From Streptomyces luomodiensis (GTDB taxonomy: Bacteria > Actinomycetota > Actinomycetes > Streptomycetales > Streptomycetaceae), in NCBI RefSeq assembly GCF_031679605.1, contig NZ_CP117522.1, positions 1,984,001-2,048,000 on the forward strand: DNA of 64,000 bases, given 5' to 3'. Within the stretch, counting starts at the first letter, position 1. Every line of letters starts with the position of its first letter. Made by a program: the position numbers and the translations under genes. Below are positions 25,436 to 32,057 of the stretch, piece by piece. Below the pieces are notes generated by a model, which worked only from the letters and a program-made list of their open reading frames with translations, ran no database searches and had not been told where the DNA came from.

Positions 25436-26809
25436 GTGAGCCACGCAGCAGCACCGTCCACCGGTGACTCCGCCCCCGGACCCGCCCCCGGACCCGTCCC
25501 CGGTCCCTGCGGCCCCCGGCCGCCCGCCGTCCCGTGGCGCCGGATCCTGTGGTCCGCCATGCTCGGCAACGCGGTCGAATGGTACGACAACGCCCTTTAC
25601 GGCATCCTCGCGGTGGTCATCGCCCAGCAGTTCTTCGCCGGCGGCTCCACCACGGCCCTGATCTCCACCTATCTGGGCCTGATCCTGTCCTACGCGGTCC
25701 GTCCGATCGGCGGCACCCTCATGGGGCGCGTCGGGGACATCAAGGGCCGCAAGTACGTCCTGACACTGACCATCGCGCTGATGTCGATCGGGACCGTGGC
25801 CATCGGCCTGCTGCCCACCTACTCGGCCATCGGCGTCGCCGCGCCGGCCCTGCTCGCCCTGTGCCGGGTGGTCCAGGGCGTCGGCGCCAGCGGCGAGTAC
25901 ACCGCGGCCGCCGACTTCCTGCTGGAGCACGGCGACAAACGCGGACGCAACTACCTCTCCGGATGGTGTGTGGGCTCGACCTCGATCGGCCCGCTGCTCG
26001 CATCGGCCATCGCCTACGTGATGATCCTGGCCGTCCCGGAACACGACTTCAACGCCTGGGGCTGGCGGGTGCTGTTCCTCCTGGCGGCACCGCTGTCCCT
26101 GGTGACCCTCTACATCCGCAGGCACGTCACCGAGACCCCGGAATTCCGGCAGGTGATGGAGCAGGCCAAGGCCGAGACCGTCAAGCAGTCACCGTTCCGC
26201 GAGGCGGTGCGCGGGTACTGGCGGGACATGCTCCGGGCGATCGGGCTGGGCGCCGGGCAGCGGGTCGGCTCCTTCGTGATCCAGAGCTACTTCGTCACCG
26301 CGCTCGTCCAGAACGGCTTCGGCGAGGACCAGGCGCTGCTGGCCGCGATCCTCACCTACGTCGTCGGCGCGCCGGCGGCGATCTGGGGCGGCCGGATGGC
26401 CGACCGGCACGGCGGCCGGCGCCTGCTGGTGGCGGGCTACTCGGTGTTCGTGCTCTTCACCGTGCCGACCTTCCTCGCCATCGAGTCCGGTTCGGTAGTC
26501 CTCGCCTTCGTTGCGGTGGTGGTCTTCACCGTGATCAACAACATCGTCGGCGGACCGCTGACCACCGCCTACGTCATGAGCTTCCCGGCGCATGTGCGCG
26601 GCACGGCCTCAGCCCTCAACTACAACGTCGGCACCACGCTCCTCGGCGGCACCGCACCGCTGCTCGCCGCCTGGCTGCACGGGCTCACCGGCACCGACGT
26701 CTCCTTCGGCTGGTACATGACCTTCTTCTGCCTGCTGTCCGCGCTGGTCGCCGGCTTCGCCCTGCCGAAGTCCGTCGACGAGGCGCGCAAGCTCCCGGCC
26801 ACCGCCTAG
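25436..26809 (+). CDS. MFS transporter, metabolite:H+ symporter (MHS) family
   Basis: A 457-residue membrane protein with GTG start at 25436 after a near-perfect AAAGGAGGTG. After a Pro-rich N-terminus of about 35 residues, AMLGNAVEWYDNALYGIL starts the first of about 12 membrane helices. RPIGGTLMGRVGDIKGRKYV is the MHS-type cytoplasmic loop and CRVVQGVGASGEYTAAADFL marks helix 4-5. MHS proteins such as ProP, KgtP and CitA import carboxylates or zwitterions with protons. It is the only transporter in the LacI-facing operon, so it probably imports the Amadori or pyroglutamyl-type substrate. A strong hairpin follows immediately. Confidence 0.9.
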   Translation: MSHAAAPSTGDSAPGPAPGPVPGPCGPRPPAVPWRRILWSAMLGNAVEWYDNALYGILAVVIAQQFFAGGSTTALISTYLGLILSYAVRPIGGTLMGRVGDIKGRKYVLTLTIALMSIGTVAIGLLPTYSAIGVAAPALLALCRVVQGVGASGEYTAAADFLLEHGDKRGRNYLSGWCVGSTSIGPLLASAIAYVMILAVPEHDFNAWGWRVLFLLAAPLSLVTLYIRRHVTETPEFRQVMEQAKAETVKQSPFREAVRGYWRDMLRAIGLGAGQRVGSFVIQSYFVTALVQNGFGEDQALLAAILTYVVGAPAAIWGGRMADRHGGRRLLVAGYSVFVLFTVPTFLAIESGSVVLAFVAVVVFTVINNIVGGPLTTAYVMSFPAHVRGTASALNYNVGTTLLGGTAPLLAAWLHGLTGTDVSFGWYMTFFCLLSALVAGFALPKSVDEARKLPATA

Positions 26810-26817
26810 CAGCTCCA

Positions 26818-26859
26818 CGGAGCCGGTGACGGGCGAGAGGGCGCCCGGCACCGGCTCCG
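26818..26859. terminator. GC-rich hairpin after transporter gene
   Basis: An 11-bp perfect stem (26818-26828 with 26849-26859, arm CGGAGCCGGTG) closes a 20-base loop that itself can pair further. It lies 9 bases after the transporter stop and has no T-run. It may terminate or attenuate before the gamma-glutamyltransferase-family gene. Confidence 0.6.
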
Positions 26860-26910
26860 TCCGGCCGCACACACGCGACACACGCGACAAACACGATAAA
26901 GGGACCTTCA

Positions 26911-28503
26911 TTGGATACCGCGACACCGGCCCGCTACGGGCGCAAACCCCTCGTCACCGGCACCTCGGGGTTGGCGGTGACCTCGCACCCGATCGCGGCT
27001 CGGGCCGCGGCCGACGTGCTGCGCGAGGGCGGGAACGCCTGCGACGCGGCGCTCACCGCGGCAGCCGCGCAGCTCGTGGTGGAACCGCATATGACGTCGC
27101 TCACCGGCGGCCTGAGCATGCTGCACCACCATGCGGCCACCGGCACCACCGTGTACCTCAACGGCAACGTCAACGCACCGCTGGCGCCGCTGCCCGACTT
27201 CACCGGGGCCGACCTGACGCGCGGCCGGGGCGTCCCGGTGCCCGGCTGGTGGCCGGCCTTCGACGAGGCCCGCCGCCGGTTCGGCAGCCTGCCCACCCGG
27301 CGCCTGCTCGCCCCGGCGATCGCGGCCGCGCGGGAGGGCTTCGAGGTCAACCCCTTCCTGTTCGGGGTGATGTACGGCCAGCAGGCCAACCTGGGCGCCT
27401 GCGAACAGATGCGCGACGTCTTCTTCCCCCACGGGCACCTGGCGATGCCCGGCCAGGTCATCCGGCAGGAGCAGGCCGCCCGCACCCTGGAACGGCTGCG
27501 CGACGAAGGCACGGACTACTACCTGGGCGACTTCTCCCGCGCCTTCTGCGAAACCGTCCAGTCCGACGGCGGGGTCATCACGCCGAAAGACTTCGAGGAG
27601 TACCAGGTGCTCCTGCAGGAACCGGTCAGGGGCACCTACCGGGGCGCCGAAGTGGTCGCCTCCGCGCCGCCGGACGATGGCGGCGCGCAGCTCGTCGAAG
27701 CCCTCAACATGCTGGAGACGCTGGACGTGGCGCGGCTGGGGCCGCCCTCCGCCTCACCCGAGTGCCTGAAGCTTCTGCTCCAGGTGCACAACACGGTGTA
27801 CTACGCACCGCCCCGGCAGCACGGCCGAGAGCGGGACGGCGAGCGGCTCGCACTGCTGGTGTCCAAACAGTACGCCCGCACCAGGATGGCGCTGCTGTCC
27901 TCCCGGCCGCCGCTCGACGCCCCGCCGCCGAGTCCCGGAACCATCCACGTCTCCGTCGTGGACCGTAACGGCAACATCGCCTCGGTGACCCACTCCCACA
28001 TGGCCTCCGGCTGGGTCAACGGGCTGTTCTGCGAAGGCTTCCAGCTCTCCGGCGGCGGCTCCTTCTTCCAACGGGTGATGCCGCAGCCAGGCGAGCGGGC
28101 CTGCGTCTACCTCGCCCCGAACATCATCTTCCGAAACGGCAGCCCGGTGGTGGTCTCCGGATCGCCGTCCGTGTCGCTGGTCTCCTGCGTGCTGCAGAAC
28201 CTGGTGAACATCCTGGACTTCGGCATGACGATCGAGGAATCCGTGCAGGCGCCGCGGTTCGGCGCCCGTCCGCACTCCCCCGAACGCGGCTGGGAACCGG
28301 GCAACCTGCTGGAAGCCGGCTTCGCTCCGCAGGTCCTGCGGGAGGTTCGCGCGTGGGCGGCACGGGAGCGGTTGTGGACCCGGGTGACCAACCCCTGGTA
28401 CGCGCTCACCGGAAACTTCGAAGGCATCACCCTGGACCCCGCCACGGGCACGATGGCTGCCTGCGCGGACCCCCGCCGGGTAGGCGCGGCCGAGGCCGCA
28501 TAA
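26911..28503 (+). CDS. Gamma-glutamyltransferase-family enzyme
   Basis: A 530-residue Ntn-hydrolase. The TTG at 26911 is preceded by AAAGGGA. Early blocks HPIAARAAADVLREGGNACD and DAALTAAAAQLVVEPHMTS match the large subunit. The self-cleavage site appears as PGTIHVSVVDRNGN, with the nucleophilic Thr near residue 346, and SGSPSVSLVSCVLQN matches the late substrate loop. The first Thr of the usual TTH motif is replaced by Gly. No signal peptide is seen, so a cytoplasmic role is likely, unlike secreted glutathione-degrading homologues. Placement after HyuA/HyuB suggests gamma-glutamyl or acyl-amide hydrolysis in the same pathway. Confidence 0.85.
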   Translation: MDTATPARYGRKPLVTGTSGLAVTSHPIAARAAADVLREGGNACDAALTAAAAQLVVEPHMTSLTGGLSMLHHHAATGTTVYLNGNVNAPLAPLPDFTGADLTRGRGVPVPGWWPAFDEARRRFGSLPTRRLLAPAIAAAREGFEVNPFLFGVMYGQQANLGACEQMRDVFFPHGHLAMPGQVIRQEQAARTLERLRDEGTDYYLGDFSRAFCETVQSDGGVITPKDFEEYQVLLQEPVRGTYRGAEVVASAPPDDGGAQLVEALNMLETLDVARLGPPSASPECLKLLLQVHNTVYYAPPRQHGRERDGERLALLVSKQYARTRMALLSSRPPLDAPPPSPGTIHVSVVDRNGNIASVTHSHMASGWVNGLFCEGFQLSGGGSFFQRVMPQPGERACVYLAPNIIFRNGSPVVVSGSPSVSLVSCVLQNLVNILDFGMTIEESVQAPRFGARPHSPERGWEPGNLLEAGFAPQVLREVRAWAARERLWTRVTNPWYALTGNFEGITLDPATGTMAACADPRRVGAAEAA

Positions 28504-28695
28504 CCACCAGGACCGCCCCCGGACCACCGAGCAGGAGACCCGGCCCTCGGTCACCAGGCGGAGATACAGGCGGTACAGCGGCCGTCACCATCGGGGTGCG
28601 CACGCCGTGGAGTCGGTCCCGGGCAGGTCCGGCACACCGGCCAGTTGAGGCAGGCCGGGCAGAGGTCTTAGCCCGGGACGGTTCCGGGGCGGCCG

Positions 28696-28995
28696 GTCAT
28701 CCAGACCGGCGTCCGGATGCCCCGCATGAACGCCATCACAGAACGGTGGGTACGGTCATGCATGGCCGAGCTCCTCGACCGCACCCTCATATGGAACGAG
28801 GCCCACCTGCTACACGCCCTCCGCGAGTACGAGCAGTTCGACAACCATCACAGGCCCCACCGCACCCTCGAAGGCGCCGCACCCCTCCGCCCGCTACCCG
28901 CGCCGATCGTCCAACCGAACAGGCTCGCCCACCTCGACGTCCGCCGACGCGACCGCCTCAGCGGCATCCTCCACGAGTACCACCATGTCGCATGA
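28696..28995 (+). pseudogene. Integrase-type transposase, C-terminal fragment
   Basis: The plus strand reads VRMPRMNAITERWVRSCMAE, then LLDRTLIWNEAHLLHALREY and NNHHRPHRTLEGAAPLRPLP, ending RRRDRLSGILHEYHHVA and a stop at 28993-28995. This is the end of the DDE integrase domain and the conserved tail of an IS481/IS3-like transposase common in Streptomyces. The first two thirds are absent. The sequence just before it (28504-28695) holds nothing recognisable. Confidence 0.8.
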
Positions 28996-29347
28996 CCTGT
29001 ACGGACGTACCTTTCGGCACCTACAACGTTCAAGTGCCCCCACGGGCGTGGAACGCCTTCGCCGCCCCGCAGGTTGGCCGCCCACTTGCCGTCCTGGGTG
29101 CTCTTCACCGGCCGCTCCTCCTCGGTGGCAGGGGCTAGGGAGAACGGGGTGCAGCCGGACGGGGGGGGACGCGGGTGCCACGGTACGAGGGCGTGCGGGA
29201 GGTGGCTCATCATCGGCCCGGCCGTCGGGATGCGCCCGTCAGGTCCTCGACCAGGTGCCGCTTCGACGGAGGATGGGGGAAGAGAGCGGGTCTGCGTGGT
29301 GAAGTATGGGCCTTTGACAACTCCGACAGCAGGGAGCGTTCCTTCCG
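28996..29347. other. Intergenic, no gene recognised
   Basis: Between the transposase fragment and the histone-like gene no protein family was recognised in any frame. TTTGACAA at about 29310 could be a -35 element for the downstream gene, and AGGGAG near 29331 a weak, distant ribosome site. Confidence 0.4.
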
Positions 29348-30127
29348 ATGACCACACAGCCCGCACGTCCTGAGCGCAGCGGTCCCGGGACCGCCTCGGC
29401 CATGGATGTCTCGCCGTTCAAGCCTTCTCTCGTCAAGGCGGTGTTCAGGGACGTGACCTCGATGCACGTCTCTCGGTCGGCCGCGTGGGCCGCCGCGTCG
29501 GTAACGCGGACAGTGCTGACGGAGATCATCGACGGCGCGCGGAGAGCGGCGGCAGCGGAGGCCCGGAAGAAGCTGATTCCCAGGGACCTTCTCTCGGCGA
29601 TCGACCGGAACGTCGAGCTCGAGGTGGGGACCAAGTGGTACGACCACAGCCCGACGTTTCAAGGCCTGACCGGTGTCCTGTACGACGCCGAGGGCGTCAT
29701 CGTGCCTTCTCGTAAGCGCAGCAGGTCGCGCAAACCCAGTGCTGTGGTCGGCGCCCACAGGTTCGAGGCGGGGGTCAAGAAGCTGCTGCGGAGCCAGGGG
29801 GCGACGGCCGTCCCAGCGATGGTCCGCGACCTGGACGGAATCGCGAGCGTGTTCCTGACGGACCTCGCCCGGGACGCGGCCATGGTCGTCCGCGAGGGCG
29901 GAGTCAAACGTTTCGGTACGGTCACCCCAGTGATATCGGGCGAACCGGCCCCACCCCCGTTCCTCAAGGATTCCCACCAGGCCCTGTCCACCCGCAGGGG
30001 GGACGGGCGGACCATCGGCAGGGATGACATCCTGGCCGCCACCACGATTCAGTTGTTCGGCGGCAACCTCAGGCAGCGAGCCCTCACCGAAGCACGCGAG
30101 GCGACACAGGACACTTCGGCCGGCTGA
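29348..30127 (+). CDS. Histone-fold doublet protein, H2A-like then H2B-like
   Basis: A 259-residue basic protein that reads as two fused histone folds. Half one (about 25-125) has a short first helix, a long helix (42-72) and [19 protein letters not shown], which lines up with H2A [39 protein letters not shown] then lines up with the H2A docking tail GGVLPNIQAVLLPKK. Half two (about 138-254) has [10 protein letters not shown], a long helix 157-184, [19 protein letters not shown] and [14 protein letters not shown], matching H2B [20 protein letters not shown] and LAKHAVSEGTKAV. A basic linker SRKRSRSRK joins them. These alignments are from memory. DNA packaging is inference. It stands alone among transposase scars, so recent gain is plausible. 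Confidence 0.75.
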   Translation: [259 protein letters not shown]

Positions 30128-30214
30128 GCGAGTGCGACCAACATCGCCTGAAGGGTGTCAATATTCCGATCAGGCTGCTGAGCTGGGCGTTTCCTGTAGA
30201 CGGTGAGGCAGCCG

Positions 30215-30300
30215 TGGTGACGTGGTGTGGTACTCGTTGAGCAGTCCGCCGAGTACCTGGCGGCGCCTGACCGCGGCAGCGGTGCGCTTACCGAGAACGT
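30215..30300 (-). pseudogene. Integrase-type transposase, C-terminal tail fragment
   Basis: The minus strand reads GKRTAAAVRRRQVLGGLLNE and then YHTT. The motif RRxxLGGLLNEY is the conserved tail of the same transposase group as the fragment at 28696-28995. Only about 28 codons are left. Confidence 0.55.
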
Positions 30301-30328
30301 CATCCGCCCTGGTCAGAGGGATGCACCC

Positions 30329-30377
30329 TGCGACAGAGACAAGGACATCGAGATCCTCGTACTCCGGCCACCAACTG
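30329..30377 (+). pseudogene. Integrase-type transposase, N-terminal fragment
   Basis: The plus strand reads CDRDKDIEILVLR before the frame breaks. This is the short N-terminal signature MSDRDKDxEILxLRHQ of the same transposase group. Bases 30351-30377 are repeated exactly at 31688-31714. Confidence 0.6.
30351..30377 (+). repeat. 27-bp exact direct repeat, copy 1
   Basis: Identical to 31688-31714 in the same orientation. Both lie inside N-terminal transposase fragments and both carry the same extra C after the CTCCGG codons, which breaks the expected LVLRHQ frame. The two copies bracket the LPMO gene. Confidence 0.85.
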
Positions 30378-30438
30378 AGCCGGCTACCGTGCGACTGCCG
30401 TGCGATCGGACGCGTTCACACCAGGAGCGAAGGGAGCC

Positions 30439-30480
30439 CCGTCGGGGCAGGGTGACCAAATGGGTCCCCTGCCCCGACGG
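30439..30480. terminator. Strong hairpin downstream of the LPMO gene
   Basis: A perfect 14-bp stem (30439-30452 with 30467-30480, arm CCGTCGGGGCAGGG) with a 14-base loop. It lies 70 bases beyond the stop of the minus-strand LPMO gene and can act as its terminator; no T-run is present. Confidence 0.65.
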
Positions 30481-30550
30481 AGCTCGGCCGGCCGGGCGGC
30501 GGGTTACCGGCGCCCGGCAGAGACCGGTGCCGTGTGCGGCGCTTCTCCGC

Positions 30551-31225
30551 TCAGCCGAAGTTCACGTCGCTGCACCACATGTAGGCCTGGTCGGTGTGCG
30601 AGGCCTGCCAGATCACGAACAGGATGTGGTGTCCGGTGTAGCCGGAGGTGCTGACGTTGAACGTGTAGTCCGTCGCCGGGCCGAAGCGGCCGGTCTGCGT
30701 GATGAAGTCGAGGTTGCCCCAGCCCAGGGTCTGGGTCTTGGGGTCGAAGCCCTGCTTGCTCACGTAGGCCTTGAAGTAGTCGGCACCGTGGGACGCCTGG
30801 TCGTGCACGTGCACCGAGAAGTTGTTGCCGACGGTGGTCGTCTTCCACTGCCCGGGCTTGTCCAGGCTGGCGTTCCTCGAGAGGTTGTTGCTGCAGAGCG
30901 TCCCGTCGGGGGTCTTCGCCTGGAACTGGCCACCGAGGCCGTCGCGGAGCGCGCTCATCCAGTTCCACATGGTGTCGGAGTTGGCCTGGAAGGCCTGCCA
31001 ACACATGGGGTCTTCGGTCTGCATGGCCGGGTTCATGTGGTCGTTACCCCACCTTTCCCAGCAGTGGTACGCGCGGGAGGCGGGGCCGACGACGGAGCCG
31101 TGAGCCTGGGCGGGGGCCGACCAGGTCAGTGCGCCGACAACCACGGCGAACAGCATGGCGAGCGCCTGGAGAGGCCGGCGGAGGGCCGACCGGGAACGCC
31201 CGGTTAATGGGCTCTGTTTGCGCAT
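30551..31225 (-). CDS. AA10 lytic polysaccharide monooxygenase (secreted)
   Basis: A 224-residue precursor starting at ATG 31223-31225 with AAGGAG upstream. A signal peptide of 41 residues ends in SAPAQA, so His42 becomes the mature N-terminal His needed for the copper brace. HGSVVGPASRAYHCWERWGN is the typical AA10 opening, and the second copper ligand is probably His146 in DQASHGADYFKAYVS. The end reads GYTGHHILFVIWQASH and MWCSDVNFG. There is no extra carbohydrate-binding domain. Such enzymes oxidatively cleave chitin or cellulose outside the cell; the single-domain form often acts on chitin in Streptomyces. The gene stands alone between transposase scars. Confidence 0.93.
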   Translation of the reverse strand: MRKQSPLTGRSRSALRRPLQALAMLFAVVVGALTWSAPAQAHGSVVGPASRAYHCWERWGNDHMNPAMQTEDPMCWQAFQANSDTMWNWMSALRDGLGGQFQAKTPDGTLCSNNLSRNASLDKPGQWKTTTVGNNFSVHVHDQASHGADYFKAYVSKQGFDPKTQTLGWGNLDFITQTGRFGPATDYTFNVSTSGYTGHHILFVIWQASHTDQAYMWCSDVNFG

Positions 31226-31599
31226 GTGGGGGAAACTCCTTCCAGTCGAAAGGCACCATGGGAGCGCTCCCAACGTACGACTTCTGAGTGAAATGTCAAT
31301 GAAACAAACGGAGTTGATTACAGGGGTGGGCGGCGATCAGGGAATCTGCCGTGAGCCGGGAGTCACGGGAGGCTTCGGCGACTTCGGTGGCACGACAGTC
31401 AGAACCCTTCCCGAAACCGGAAAGCGAGGGTGCGGCCTGCCTGCGTTCCGCGTAATTCGGAGCTCAGAGAGCCACGACACTGCGGGTGCCGATGCATCAT
31501 CCACGCAGGTTGGGAGCCTGATCACGGATCTTCGGTTCTCCTCGGCATTCGCCCAAGCGTCTTCACCTGCGCAGGGACCCGGCGGCATCATGATCTGTC

Positions 31600-31835
31600 G
31601 TGCTGCTGCGCCTGGCCTACCTCGCCGCGACCAACGCCCTGGCATTCCTACGCCTCCTGCGGATGAGCGACAGACAGAAGGACGTCAAGATCCTCGTACT
31701 CCGGCCACCAACTGCTGATCCTGCAGCGTCAGGTCGGCAAGCCGACCCTCACTGACAGCGACCGGTCCACACTCTGACCGGAGCGCGCCTGTATGTCTTC
31801 GCCGTCATCGTGACCCGGGCTCGGTCGCGTAGCCG
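31600..31835 (+). pseudogene. Frameshifted integrase-type transposase, N-terminal part
   Basis: From GTG 31600 the frame reads LLRLAYLAATNALAFLRLLR and MSDRQKDVKILVLR. An extra C then shifts the frame, after which HQLLILQRQVGKPTLTDSDR continues to a stop. A third piece, ARLYVFAVIVTRARSR, resembles the start of the DDE domain. This is the same family as the nearby fragments. The rest of the 31226-32057 gap contains nothing else recognisable. Confidence 0.72.
31688..31714 (+). repeat. 27-bp exact direct repeat, copy 2
   Basis: Identical to 30351-30377; see the first copy. It lies inside the frameshifted transposase remnant and includes the frame-breaking C. Confidence 0.85.
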
Positions 31836-32057
31836 CGGAGGCGGATGCGCATGCACGCGATACCGGGCCCAACGAGCCTGCTGCCCGCCGGCCACTGCGG
31901 AGTGGGGGGGCGACTGGCCCTCCCAAGCGAAGGCCCGTTTCCGGCCAGTAGGGCGGCTTCCAGCGCGTGAACAGCTGGTCGGGACCCAGCGTGATCCCAA
32001 CAGGAGCCCTCTCCAGGCGTGCATGGTCAACCCGCAGCCTGGAGAGGGATGTCGGGC

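Noticed and set aside
18225-28503. Classical hydantoin utilisation operon
   Set aside because: No hydantoin racemase, carbamoylase or HyuE is present, and the first two genes are FrlB/FrlD-like, so simple hydantoin use is less likely.
28996-29347. Helicase-associated-type fragment on the minus strand (KWAANLRGG)
   Set aside because: The resemblance is limited to a few residues and no second repeat or helicase domain was found.
29348-30127. HU-, Lsr2- or sIHF-type nucleoid protein
   Set aside because: None of their motifs is present; the helix lengths and IPRD/TIGRDD loops fit histone folds better.
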